Source: Pseudomonas fluorescens
GTDB lineage: Bacteria > Pseudomonadota > Gammaproteobacteria > Pseudomonadales > Pseudomonadaceae
Length of the DNA stretch: 64,000 bases
Assembly: GCF_902498195.1 (NCBI RefSeq)
Contig: NZ_CABVIY010000003.1
Span: 1-64,000 of the forward strand
Reading direction: 5' to 3'
In this document: one piece after another, positions 1-8,190 of the stretch
Position numbering within the stretch: position 1 is the first letter of the stretch
Layout: each line of letters starts with the position of its first letter
Made by a program: the position numbers and the translations under genes
Notes under the pieces: generated by a model
Seen by the model: the letters and a program-made list of their open reading frames with translations, nothing else
Told to the model about the DNA's origin: nothing
Database searches by the model: none

Positions 1-81
1 CATCCCGAACTCAGAAGTGAAACGATGCATCGCCGATGGTAGTGTGGGGTTTCCCCATGTGAGAGTAGGTCATCGTCAAGA
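1..81 (+). rRNA. rrf: 5S ribosomal RNA, 3' part only
   Basis: The first 81 bases match the 3' two thirds of a Pseudomonas 5S rRNA, including the CCGATGGTAGTGTGGGG and GAGAGTAGGTCATCGTCAAG segments. The 5' end lies outside the window. It is followed at once by a strong terminator, so this is the end of an rRNA operon read rightwards. The Pseudomonas-like sequence is the main taxonomic clue in the window. Confidence 0.96.
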
Positions 82-92
82 TTAAATTCCGA

Positions 93-125
93 AACCCCAA
101 TTGCGAAAGCAGTTGGGGTTTTGTT
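93..125 (+). terminator. Rho-independent terminator of the rRNA operon
   Basis: A 12-bp stem starting AACCCCAATTGC, with one G-T pair, is closed by a GAAA tetraloop and followed by TTGTTTT. It lies 12 bases after the 5S end. Confidence 0.93.
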
Positions 126-143
126 TTGCCTGCGAAAAAATGG

Positions 144-175
144 CGTAAAGAAAGGGACAGCCTAAGGGCTGTCCC
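144..175 (-). terminator. Terminator of the porin transcript
   Basis: Read on the minus strand, a 9-bp stem GGGACAGCC/GGCTGTCCC with a CTTA loop is followed by TTTCTTT. It lies about 55 bases past the stop of the leftward porin gene and faces the rRNA terminator. Confidence 0.85.
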
Positions 176-230
176 TGTTCCGTGGTATCGAGTCGCGCTC
201 GGCGATGTTCCGAGCACTGTGTCGGTAACC

Positions 231-1592
231 TCAGAAATACACCAATGCTTCCACGGTTCCGGTCAGTTGGTTGCGAGCATCACCCTGGCCGAAAGGTCGG
301 GCGTCGTCCTGGCCATTGAACCAGTCGTAGCGCAGTTCCGGGCGCAGTGACAGGTATTTGTTGAAGTCGTAGCGCAGCCCTGTGGTCAGTGCATTGAAGG
401 CGCCGCGGGCGGTGGAGGAGGGGAACAGGACGTAGCCGTCCGGGTCATCAAAATGCTCGGCCCGTACGGAAAACGACAAGTCCTTGCGTTGCTGGTAAGT
501 CAACACGAGGTTGGCTCCCCACCAATGTGCGCCATCAAAACCGGGGCCGGTGACGATGTCCACGGTCGACGACTTGCCGTCTCCGTCCTGGTGGCCATAG
601 ACCATTTCACCGCCCATCGACCAGCGCTCATTGAACCTGTGCCAGCCATTGAGCGAGTGTTGCTGTTTGAACTGGCCATCAGGGGAGATCACGCGGCCGC
701 GGGGCGTTTGTATGTCGCTGCGGCTGTCGTTTTGTGAGTCGCCAACCAGAAATTCATAGTCGATCCAGGTGTTCATGTCTGGCGTACGCCAGCGAAGTGC
801 GCCGAGCAACGCCTTGCTGTCGTTGTTGTCGCGCAGGTTGCCCTGGCCCTGAATCACGCCTAACTCGGCGCCGAACAACAGGCTGGAGTTGCTGATCAGG
901 CGTTTGCCCAGCAGGAAACCGGACACCGCACCGGACTCGGTCATGAACGCATAGGAACGGCTGGCAAACGGGTTGCGCGCGGCACGCACGTTAGGCGGGA
1001 TTTCATAGCCAAGGGCCGGGCCGAAAATACCGGCAATGGCAGTAAAACCGCCGGCATACGGCAGGTAAGCCGTGGCGGCGATGTTGGGTACGGCGAGGAA
1101 GTTCTGTTTATCGCGTCGGGCCTTGTCCGGATCGTCGTCGCCTGGAGAGTTGATGCCCCAATGCATGTCCCAGCCGTAAGTGCGGGCCTGTTGAGCATTG
1201 CGTCCGTAGGCCGCTTCGAGCGTGAAGCCAAACGACGCTTCGGTGGGGGCAGGGCCTGGCAATGGAGTGACACGGGGGACGAAGTTGGCCTTCAACGCTT
1301 TGTCGGCAAACAGGTGCAGCGTGGCTAGCTCAAAGCCTTCATCGCCGAACCCGGCCACTGGGGTGTTGGTCTGTCCGGACTCGCGATCCTTGTGGGATGA
1401 GTTGTTGTTGAGTGAATAACCGGCATCCAGCAAGCCAGACACCTTGATGCCGTAGTCACGCTCAAGCGAGTCGCCGAAGACGCTGCGAAACACAGTGCCT
1501 TCGCCGACGTCGGCAGGTTGACCGGCCAGGCAATGTCCCGTTGCGAGGGCGAGCAGAACCGCACCAAACGATTTGACGTTGATGTTCTTCAT
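231..1592 (-). CDS. Outer-membrane beta-barrel porin, BBP2/OmpL-like family
   Basis: A 453-residue exported protein with a signal peptide (about residues 1-23, ending CLA) and a C-terminal VEALVYF, the aromatic ending typical of outer-membrane barrels. The body is rich in alternating aromatic strands and G/N/D turns. Probable role: uptake of an organic acid or aromatic substrate across the outer membrane. The start at 1592 is chosen over an upstream ATG because AAGAGA sits at ribosome-binding distance and the signal peptide then begins at Met1. It lies 60 bp downstream of an MFS gene on the same strand and is probably cotranscribed. A clear paralogue lies at 11388-12749, also beside an MFS gene. 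Family assignment is from sequence memory; the substrate is unknown. Confidence 0.85.
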   Translation of the reverse strand: MKNINVKSFGAVLLALATGHCLAGQPADVGEGTVFRSVFGDSLERDYGIKVSGLLDAGYSLNNNSSHKDRESGQTNTPVAGFGDEGFELATLHLFADKALKANFVPRVTPLPGPAPTEASFGFTLEAAYGRNAQQARTYGWDMHWGINSPGDDDPDKARRDKQNFLAVPNIAATAYLPYAGGFTAIAGIFGPALGYEIPPNVRAARNPFASRSYAFMTESGAVSGFLLGKRLISNSSLLFGAELGVIQGQGNLRDNNDSKALLGALRWRTPDMNTWIDYEFLVGDSQNDSRSDIQTPRGRVISPDGQFKQQHSLNGWHRFNERWSMGGEMVYGHQDGDGKSSTVDIVTGPGFDGAHWWGANLVLTYQQRKDLSFSVRAEHFDDPDGYVLFPSSTARGAFNALTTGLRYDFNKYLSLRPELRYDWFNGQDDARPFGQGDARNQLTGTVEALVYF

Positions 1593-1600
1593 GGGGTTTC

Positions 1601-1613
1601 TCTTGTTCTTATT
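1601..1613 (-). promoter_or_regulatory. Candidate Crc/Hfq (CA) motif at the porin ribosome binding site
   Basis: On the coding strand the porin start is preceded by AATAAGAACAAGAG, an A-rich AAnAAnAA-like run overlapping the ribosome binding site. In pseudomonads such motifs are bound by Hfq with Crc to block translation while preferred carbon sources are present. The match is visual only. Confidence 0.5.
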
Positions 1614-1652
1614 GGGCAGGCGGCCATCCACTGGCCGCTTTTTTGTGGGTAC

Positions 1653-2987
1653 TTATTGGGTAACGGGCACAGCGGTGGTTCGATTCATACGCCAGAAGCC
1701 AATGATGCCGATGGCCGTAATGCTGGCGGGAACGGCGGCGGCCACCAGCAGATCACTGGTCGACCACTGCAGGGACAGGAGCAGGGCGCCGACAAAAGGC
1801 CCACAGATGCCCCCCAGTCGGCCGAGTCCCAAGGTCCAGCCCGTGCCGGTGGCGCGCAGCGCCGTTGGATAAAAGGTGGCGGTCATGGCATTCAGTGCGG
1901 CTTGACCACCGAGGATGCCGAAGCCGGCAACGGCAATGCTCAAGTAGGCCAGATTGATCGAGGTGTAGAAGTGGCTGAACAGAATGATGGCCACGGCGGA
2001 GACGATGAAAGTGGGGACCAGCACGGCACCGAAGCCGCGTCGGTCGACAAACCAGCCCAGTAGCCAGCCGCCCGCCAATCCACCGAGCCACATGGCTGTG
2101 CCTGCCAACACTGCTTGCGACGGTGAATGGCCTGCGCCACTCATCAGCACCGGTGTCCAGGACGCCAGGAAGTAGACGCAGAGCATGTTCATGAAGTTGA
2201 TCAGCCACAGCAACAAGGTGCCGATCAGCCTGCCATCGACAAACAGGTGAGTGAGCGAAAGACCTTTTTTGCGCGGTTCACCGATTACCAGGGTCGTCTG
2301 TTCGCCGATCTGTAGGCCTGGCTCGATGCGGCCAAGGATAGTCCGGACGCGGTCGAGTTGGCGCGAGCGCAGCACACACCACTGCAGTGATTCGGGCAGT
2401 GCGACAAGCATCAGTAAACCCAGGCAAAACGGGGCGATGGCACCCAGATAAAAAACTGCCTGCCAGCCGTATAGCGGAATCAGCGCAGCAGCAATGGCGC
2501 CACCGACCAGCCCGCCGACAACCATCCCCGACGAGACCAGCGTCAACAACATCACGCGGTTGTGCCGGGGAGCGTATTCGGTCACGAGCGTGGCGACGTT
2601 GGGCACGATTGCACCCATCGCGATGCCGGTGAAAAAGCGCAGTACCAGCAGGCCATCCACTGTGGTGGCCTGAGCGGTGAAGTACATCAGAACCGCCATG
2701 ACCAGGGATGCGGTCAGCAGCACGGGCCGTCGACCGACGCGGTCGGCAATCGAACCCAGGGCCAGTGAGCCGATCAACATGCCGAGCATGCTGATGCTGA
2801 ACACCGGGCCCAGGTTTGCTTTGGCGATGCCCCATTCGGCGATCAGGCTGGGGGCGGCGTAGGCCATGGCTTGAATGTCGAAACCATCGACGACCATGCA
2901 CAGGAAGCATTGGATGAGCACAAGCATCTGAAAGGCGCCCAAGCGACTCCTTTCGACAATCGCGCAGATGTCGAGTTGATTGTTCAC
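1653..2987 (-). CDS. MFS transporter, aromatic acid:H+ symporter (AAHS) family
   Basis: A 444-residue, 12-helix transporter. The VDGFDIQAM segment in helix 1 is the DGxD signature of the AAHS family (PcaK/BenK type), and GSIADRVGRRPVL is the MFS loop 2-3 motif. Expected role: proton-driven uptake of an aromatic acid across the inner membrane. The start is GTG, with AGAGG seven bases upstream. It sits between the NTF2-like gene and the porin on the same strand, so the three probably form one uptake and catabolism transcript. The substrate cannot be read from sequence. Confidence 0.9.
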   Translation of the reverse strand: MNNQLDICAIVERSRLGAFQMLVLIQCFLCMVVDGFDIQAMAYAAPSLIAEWGIAKANLGPVFSISMLGMLIGSLALGSIADRVGRRPVLLTASLVMAVLMYFTAQATTVDGLLVLRFFTGIAMGAIVPNVATLVTEYAPRHNRVMLLTLVSSGMVVGGLVGGAIAAALIPLYGWQAVFYLGAIAPFCLGLLMLVALPESLQWCVLRSRQLDRVRTILGRIEPGLQIGEQTTLVIGEPRKKGLSLTHLFVDGRLIGTLLLWLINFMNMLCVYFLASWTPVLMSGAGHSPSQAVLAGTAMWLGGLAGGWLLGWFVDRRGFGAVLVPTFIVSAVAIILFSHFYTSINLAYLSIAVAGFGILGGQAALNAMTATFYPTALRATGTGWTLGLGRLGGICGPFVGALLLSLQWSTSDLLVAAAVPASITAIGIIGFWRMNRTTAVPVTQ

Positions 2988-3099
2988 GGGAATACCTCTG
3001 TTGTAATTATTTTCGGTAAGAGCGGTGTTCTGAACGAAGGGTCAAAGCGGTTGCCGTGCCTGGGAAATCCCCATTGAGGGCGTAGGCGAAGATAAGTAA

Positions 3100-3675
3100 T
3101 CAGTCGGCGAGCCAGGCGCTGGCCTCAGCCCGCATGACTTGCTCCAGGTCGCTGCCGCGGGTGGCGAAAACTCGATTGAGCGGGAAGCCGCTTTTCTCCA
3201 GCAGATAGGCAAGCGGTGCGTACTCACGTGGGTAGCGCGACACGGTTTCACGATCGATCTCAACCAGGCCTTGAGGGAAAGTGAAGCTGCCCATGTCATA
3301 GATGCTCTGACGCTTGACCAGCTTCCAGGCACCGTCGCGTTTTTCCACCAGGTCATAGAAGCGGTTGTGCGCGCTGCAACCCAGGTTCAGACGGACGTTT
3401 TCAGCAACGATCACGGCATTGGTTTCGACGACCGCCTTGTTCCCGTTGAGGCTAACCACTGGCGTACCGATCAGGTGTTTGGTACGCAAGTCGGACTTGC
3501 CCATGCGCTTGGACCCCTCGACGAACTGCGCGAACGGGCCTTCAAACCAGGTGACTTCGATGATGCCGTCCGGGTGAGCCAGGTTGGCCAGTTGATCCCA
3601 TTGGCCGAGATCGCGATGAATCCAGCCAGTGATCAGATCGGTGATTTGAAGACGGTCTTCCAGGTAAGTCTGCAT
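3100..3675 (-). CDS. NTF2/SnoaL-like protein
   Basis: A 191-residue protein of the NTF2-like cone fold: an N-terminal helix pair (LEDRLQITDLITGWIHRDLG), then strands containing HPDGIIEVTWFEG and an AHNRFYDLVEKRDGAWKLVKRQSIYD segment typical of SnoaL/ring-hydroxylase-beta-like proteins. Known relatives are small isomerases, hydratases, dehydratases or accessory subunits of oxygenase pathways. The start at 3675 has AAGGAC upstream; an in-frame upstream Met has no ribosome binding site. It heads the MFS-porin transcript and is divergent from the LysR gene at 3789. Together with the oxygenase and reductase it resembles indole/indoleacetate-type (iif/iac) sets, but function is unproven. Confidence 0.78.
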   Translation of the reverse strand: MQTYLEDRLQITDLITGWIHRDLGQWDQLANLAHPDGIIEVTWFEGPFAQFVEGSKRMGKSDLRTKHLIGTPVVSLNGNKAVVETNAVIVAENVRLNLGCSAHNRFYDLVEKRDGAWKLVKRQSIYDMGSFTFPQGLVEIDRETVSRYPREYAPLAYLLEKSGFPLNRVFATRGSDLEQVMRAEASAWLAD

Positions 3676-3788
3676 GGGATGTCCTTGGCAGGTGGTGTGT
3701 TGTTGAATCAGCATCCACCTCTGGACAGACAACTTCAAATAGATTGATATGAACAATCAATCATTAAATCTGATGGAGTTAAGTGCCC

Positions 3789-4691
3789 ATGGATCTGCGG
3801 CATTTGCGGTACTTTCTGGCGGTTGCGCAGGAAGGTCATTTCGGCCGGGCAGCCCAGCGTTTGCACATTGTCCAGTCTGCGCTGAGCATGCAGATCCGCG
3901 CTTTGGAAGAGGAGCTCGGTGGCCCGTTGTTCCTGCGGACCAGCCGTCGCGTGGAGCTGACCGAAGCCGGGGTGCTGTTGCGTGATGAAGCACAGCGCAC
4001 ACTCGACCAGGCCGCGCATGCCCAGCGTGTGGTGCAGCGTTCCTTGCGGGGCGAGATGGGGACTGTGCGCATAGGCTTTGCCGGTAACGCGGTGTTCAGT
4101 GGACGGTTGATGGCTGACGTTCGCGCCTTTCGAGCGGCGTACCCGGATGCTGAAGTGATCCTGCGCGAGCTGGCGCCACAGTTGCAGGTCGAGGCCATCC
4201 AGAACGGCCAACTGGACCTGGGTTACGCGCCCAGTCATGGCGGTCAGGTTCTGGATAGCGATCTGTTGTTTGAGCGAATCGGCACGTGGCCACTGGTCTT
4301 GGCATTGCCGCAGGACCATCTCCTTGCGAACCAGGAGTCCTTGCGCGTGCCCATGCTCGGTGGCGAATCGTTGATCATTTACGCAGCTCACGGCGCCGAT
4401 GAGTACATGCTGGCGGGGTTGCGAAAAGCATTGGGGCGCGAGCCCAAGGTCCAGCGCACCACCAGCACCTTAAGCGTGCTGGCGCTGGTGGCGGCCGGCA
4501 TGGGCGTCGCAATGGTGCCGGCACCGTTAATGCAGGTCACCATTCCGGGGCTGATCTATCGGACATTCGACGACGTTGAACCGCATACCGACTTGCTGCT
4601 GATCAGTCGTGCCAATGAAACCGGTGGTGCGGTGCGTGCGTTCCTGAGGGTTGCGCATCAAGGTGGCGAGGCGGCTGCGACGCTTTTCTAG
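3789..4691 (+). CDS. LysR-family transcriptional regulator
   Basis: A 300-residue LysR regulator. The N-terminal winged helix (MDLRHLRYFLAVAQEGHFG...RLHIVQSALSMQIRALEEELG) is followed by an effector-binding domain. It is divergent from the NTF2-like gene, the usual LysR arrangement, so that gene and its downstream transporter and porin are likely targets. The canonical start MDLRHLRYF is at 3789; a GTG two codons upstream (3783), closer to GGAG, is an alternative. It converges on the flavin reductase gene with only 25 bp between stops. Confidence 0.9.
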   Translation: MDLRHLRYFLAVAQEGHFGRAAQRLHIVQSALSMQIRALEEELGGPLFLRTSRRVELTEAGVLLRDEAQRTLDQAAHAQRVVQRSLRGEMGTVRIGFAGNAVFSGRLMADVRAFRAAYPDAEVILRELAPQLQVEAIQNGQLDLGYAPSHGGQVLDSDLLFERIGTWPLVLALPQDHLLANQESLRVPMLGGESLIIYAAHGADEYMLAGLRKALGREPKVQRTTSTLSVLALVAAGMGVAMVPAPLMQVTIPGLIYRTFDDVEPHTDLLLISRANETGGAVRAFLRVAHQGGEAAATLF

Positions 4692-4716
4692 AGCGCAAGA
4701 TTGAGTTGTCGATCTG

Positions 4717-5199
4717 TCAGGCCGCGTTCAGCTTTCCGTATTGGCCGGAGAAGAATAGTAGTGGTCGCGCCTGTTCGGCCTCTACAAGTTCGACCACCTC
4801 AGCGATGTACAGTTGGTGATCGCCGGCGGCATGGATCTGGACAACCCGGGCAACAATGTGTGCCAGGCTGCCCTCGATGATGGGTACGCCCCGGACTTTG
4901 TTCATGGTCACGTTCAGTCCCTCCACAGTGCGGCCTGCGAAGTGTCCGCTGATGTGCTCCTGTTGTTCGGTGAGAAAGTTCACGCCGTAAAAGTCGCCTT
5001 GCCGGATGTGCTTGCAAAAGCGTGATTCGTTTTTGATCGAGACCAGAATCAGCTGGGGCTCCAGCGACACTGACAGGAACGCATTGGCCGTCATGCCCGC
5101 TGGCTCATTTTCTCGTTCGTAGGTCACCACTGTGACACCTGTGGCAAATCGGCCCATGACACGGCGAAACTTGGCGGTGTCATTGTGTGCATCATTCAT
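4717..5199 (-). CDS. Flavin reductase of a two-component monooxygenase
   Basis: A 160-residue protein of the flavin-reductase-like family (HpaC type). It has the FMN/FAD-binding pattern FATGVTVVT and GMTANAFLSVSLEPQLI near residues 17-51, and a C-terminal LLFFSGQYG. It supplies reduced flavin, using NAD(P)H, to the oxygenase encoded 58 bp upstream on the same strand. The start at 5199 is set by GGAGAACGACA just upstream; longer in-frame versions lack homology. Confidence 0.9.
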   Translation of the reverse strand: MNDAHNDTAKFRRVMGRFATGVTVVTYERENEPAGMTANAFLSVSLEPQLILVSIKNESRFCKHIRQGDFYGVNFLTEQQEHISGHFAGRTVEGLNVTMNKVRGVPIIEGSLAHIVARVVQIHAAGDHQLYIAEVVELVEAEQARPLLFFSGQYGKLNAA

Positions 5200-5257
5200 T
5201 GTCGTTCTCCATTCGTTTGCCAAGCGGCCAGTGCGGCTGACCGCGCGAGACGTGCAA

Positions 5258-6475
5258 TCACACCAGAGGGGTATTGGCCTCTTTGCCACACAGGATCCGA
5301 CCAAACAGTTCCAGGTTGGTGGAGGTGCACACCACACCATGCAGATTGGCCACTCTGGCGTCGCGCCACAGGCGGTTGAATGGATTGGCGCTACCTGCCA
5401 GGGAACCGCCGCTTGCCGTTGCCAGCAAGTCGACACCTTCCCAGATCAACTGACTGGCATAACCCGTGTCGCGGCGGATGCGGGCCCGTGTTTGCCGGTC
5501 CATCGCCGATCCGGCAGAAGCGCAGGCGTCGATTTCCCCTACGCAACGCTCCACCACCAGGCGCGCGGCATCGAGCTTGGCCGAAGCCTCGCCCACCTGC
5601 AGGTGAGTGACCGCAGCTTCGTCCTGTTGGGTGTACCAGGTGTACTGGATGCCGCGGCCCGGTAGCTTGGCGAGAAAGGTTTCCAAGGCTGCCTTGGCAA
5701 TGCCCAGGGCGGGGAATACCAGAATGATTGCCAGCAACGGGATGAATGCGCCGCGATAAAGCGCTTCGCCTTGCAAGTGGGTAGAGGCGTATTCGCCGGC
5801 GATCGCTTTGGACACCGAGGCAATGCGCTCATCGGGTACGAACAGATTGTTGACTGACACCGAGGTACTGCCACTTCCCCGCAGAGCCATGGTGTCCCAA
5901 TCGTGTAGCAGCGTGATGTCTTCCACCGGTATGAGGGCCAGGCCCTGGTCCACGGTTTCACCCGCTTCATTGACAATTGGAATCCCGAGCAAGTCCCACT
6001 GTGCGTGATACACGCCGCTGTTGAATCCCCACAGGCCTTCTTCGATGAGGATACCGCCTGCCACACGCTTCACCTTGGCTTTGCGTGGGGACAGCACACC
6101 ACTGCTGCGCACCTTGCTACCACTAGCGAAAATGGGATCACTGACGGTCTTTGGATACAACGTTGCGAGCATCCAGTTGCAAATATTGATCAGTGCACAG
6201 GCCCAGCCAGCCGAGGCATCACCACGGCCTATTTCACTGACCACTTCCATGTAGGTTCTGATGCTGGTTTGCAGACCGCCATGCTGGCGTGGAATCATCA
6301 GATCGAAGGCGCCGATGGCGTCAAGGTCGGCCACGGTTTTTTCGGGCAGACGCGCCAGTTCGTCGACTTCACGAGTACGCGAACGCAAAGTCTCGACCAG
6401 ACCGCTGGCGCGGGCGATCAACTCGCTTTCATGAATGTGCTCATTGATCGTTGCATTGAGGAGGACAGAGTTCAT
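5258..6475 (-). CDS. Acyl-CoA-dehydrogenase-fold flavin monooxygenase (oxygenase component)
   Basis: A 405-residue protein of the acyl-CoA-dehydrogenase fold, in the branch of group D flavin monooxygenases (HpaH/HsaA/DszC/IacA-like). It has an N-terminal helical domain (PEKTVADLDAIGAFDLMIP), a middle beta domain (LHDWDTMALRGSGSTSVSV) and a C-terminal helical bundle. Such enzymes use reduced flavin from a partner reductase, encoded immediately downstream, to hydroxylate or epoxidise aromatic or heteroaromatic substrates. The start at 6475 follows AGGAAAAGCC. It is divergent from a TetR gene across a perfect palindrome. The substrate is not determined; an iac/iif-like indole oxygenase and a phenol-type hydroxylase are both possible. 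Confidence 0.83.
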   Translation of the reverse strand: MNSVLLNATINEHIHESELIARASGLVETLRSRTREVDELARLPEKTVADLDAIGAFDLMIPRQHGGLQTSIRTYMEVVSEIGRGDASAGWACALINICNWMLATLYPKTVSDPIFASGSKVRSSGVLSPRKAKVKRVAGGILIEEGLWGFNSGVYHAQWDLLGIPIVNEAGETVDQGLALIPVEDITLLHDWDTMALRGSGSTSVSVNNLFVPDERIASVSKAIAGEYASTHLQGEALYRGAFIPLLAIILVFPALGIAKAALETFLAKLPGRGIQYTWYTQQDEAAVTHLQVGEASAKLDAARLVVERCVGEIDACASAGSAMDRQTRARIRRDTGYASQLIWEGVDLLATASGGSLAGSANPFNRLWRDARVANLHGVVCTSTNLELFGRILCGKEANTPLV

Positions 6476-6521
6476 GGCTTTTCCTGTTATTGAGATTATT
6501 GGATGAGCTTCTGACACAATA

Positions 6522-6537
6522 GTGACGAATTCGTCAC
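6522..6537. promoter_or_regulatory. Perfect 16-bp palindrome, likely TetR operator
   Basis: GTGACGAATTCGTCAC is a perfect inverted repeat, followed directly by a further half-site GTGACAAATTCG. It lies in the divergent promoter region between the monooxygenase and TetR genes, where a local TetR repressor would bind. Confidence 0.72.
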
Positions 6538-6634
6538 GGTGACAAATTCGATACTAATAGAAATATATTTTTTTAGTAAAGATATAAATTCATCTATTCG
6601 CCGATGCGATTCGATGCGAAAAGGCATAACGCAA

Positions 6635-7336
6635 ATGGAAATCACGGCAACACCTGTAAACGACCTGGACGTACCGCTGGATCACCGGAGCGTGACCGCC
6701 CAACGCAAGCGGGACGCGATGCGCGCGCGGATACTGTCGGCGACCATGGACTTGCTGGAGGACCCCGCCAAGGTGTCCGTCACCATCGAGGACGTCGCGC
6801 GGGAGGCGAAAATTTCCCGGGGAGCTTTCTACAAACATTTTTCTTCACTGGAGGAGGCAGTGGCAGCCATAGGCCAGGAAGCGACCGATGGCATGACGCT
6901 GCATATCCTGCCCGTGTATGACGTACTGACTCACCCGCTGGAGCGCATCAGCACGGCGATGCGTCTGTTTTTGCTTCGCGCACATACTGACCGTCGCTGG
7001 GCAGCGTTTTTCATCCGGGCGGACTTGATGCAGGACCAATCGATTTTGCTGAAGTACGTGTTGGCCGATCTGGAAGCTGGCTGTCATGCCGGCTTGCTTG
7101 ACCTACCATCGATGCAGGCAGGCGTCGATGCCTTGATTGGTGCGACCCTGGAAGGGGTTCGGAGCATGAACCAACGCAAGGTGGACGATCCGCAGGCCTA
7201 CATCGATGCAGTCATCTTGATGGTGTTGCGTGGTTTCGGCGTGGGGAACACGGCGGCGCATGAGGCCGTGGCGTTCTCCAGGTCCTACCTGCAAGCGCGA
7301 GCTCAATCGGATTTGAAAGATCCAGCGAGCCCCTGA
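6635..7336 (+). CDS. TetR-family transcriptional regulator
   Basis: About 233 residues with an N-terminal TetR helix-turn-helix (RARILSATMDLL...VTIEDVAREAKISRGAFYKHFSSLEEAV) and a helical ligand domain. It is divergent from the two-component monooxygenase and probably represses it and itself through the palindrome at 6522-6537. The start is uncertain: 6635 has AAGG about ten bases upstream, while an in-frame ATG at 6614 lacks a good ribosome binding site. The stop codon lies inside the terminator loop. Confidence 0.88.
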   Translation: MEITATPVNDLDVPLDHRSVTAQRKRDAMRARILSATMDLLEDPAKVSVTIEDVAREAKISRGAFYKHFSSLEEAVAAIGQEATDGMTLHILPVYDVLTHPLERISTAMRLFLLRAHTDRRWAAFFIRADLMQDQSILLKYVLADLEAGCHAGLLDLPSMQAGVDALIGATLEGVRSMNQRKVDDPQAYIDAVILMVLRGFGVGNTAAHEAVAFSRSYLQARAQSDLKDPASP

Positions 7337-7351
7337 GAAGGCTCGCTTTTT
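7324..7351 (+). terminator. Rho-independent terminator overlapping the TetR stop codon
   Basis: An AGCGAGCC/GGCTCGCT stem is followed by TTTTTCC. The TGA stop of the TetR gene (7334-7336) lies within the loop, so the hairpin overlaps the last codons. Confidence 0.85.
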
Positions 7352-7386
7352 CCTTCAACCTGGCGTTCTGGCGGCCCATTCGATTC

Positions 7387-8160
7387 TCAATCGTGCCAGC
7401 ACCGATACCAGCCGTTTTTCTCGCTGATGTGCAACGGGGTCTGGTACAGGTCCGAAAGGTGCGCGCTGGTCAATAGTTCGGACTTGGCACCGTCGGCCAC
7501 TATCTGACCTTGCCTGATCAACACCACGCGGTCGATTTCCGGAATGATCTCGTCAACGTGGTGAGTGGTGATGAGCAAGGCTCGTCCCTCACTGCAAAAA
7601 CTGCGCAGCAGCGTCAACATGGCCAGGCTGGCACCCATGTCGAGTCCATTGGCCGGCTCATCGAAAATCAGCGCCTCGGGATGATGCACCAGCGCTCGGG
7701 CCAGCAACAGGCGTCTTTTCTGGCCGGTGGAAAGGCGCTGGAACATGCAGGATTCATCCTGCGAAATCCCCAGGCTGGCCATCATGGCGCGTGCCTGCTC
7801 AAGCTGAAGCTCGGTCGGTCGCAGATGTTCATGACGGCCGATGGCGCCAAAAAAGCCGGAAACCACAACGTCCAATGCGCTGGTGTAGGGCGTGTAGTCC
7901 TCTTGCAGGTCCTGTGACACGAAGCCGATCCTGTTCCGCAGCTGCCACAGATTCAGGGTCTCGCTGCCGAACAGCTTCAGGTAACTGCCTTCCTGGGCCA
8001 CCGGGTAAAGTTCCCGGTTGATCAACTTGAGCAGGGTGCTTTTACCCGCGCTGTTAGGGCCGAGAATGGCAACGCGCTCCTTCGGCCCGATCTTCAAGGA
8101 CAACTGGTCGAGCACTCGAGTCTGTTGCTGATACGCGGTGACGTTATGGAGTTCAATCAT
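7387..8160 (-). CDS. ABC-type ATP-binding protein (ModF/COG1119-like)
   Basis: A 257-residue single ABC ATPase with Walker A GPNSAGKST, signature RLSTGQKRR, Walker B ALIFDEP and switch His in LLITTHH. No permease or binding protein is nearby, so it is an orphan ATPase. Its general look is of the COG1119 group, for which transport has not been assigned securely. The start has AAGG upstream. It lies 30 bp downstream of the chemoreceptor gene on the same strand, so both may share a transcript. Partner and substrate are unknown. Confidence 0.85.
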   Translation of the reverse strand: MIELHNVTAYQQQTRVLDQLSLKIGPKERVAILGPNSAGKSTLLKLINRELYPVAQEGSYLKLFGSETLNLWQLRNRIGFVSQDLQEDYTPYTSALDVVVSGFFGAIGRHEHLRPTELQLEQARAMMASLGISQDESCMFQRLSTGQKRRLLLARALVHHPEALIFDEPANGLDMGASLAMLTLLRSFCSEGRALLITTHHVDEIIPEIDRVVLIRQGQIVADGAKSELLTSAHLSDLYQTPLHISEKNGWYRCWHD

Positions 8161-8190
8161 CTGAAAAACCTTGCAGAAAGTAAGCCCGGG

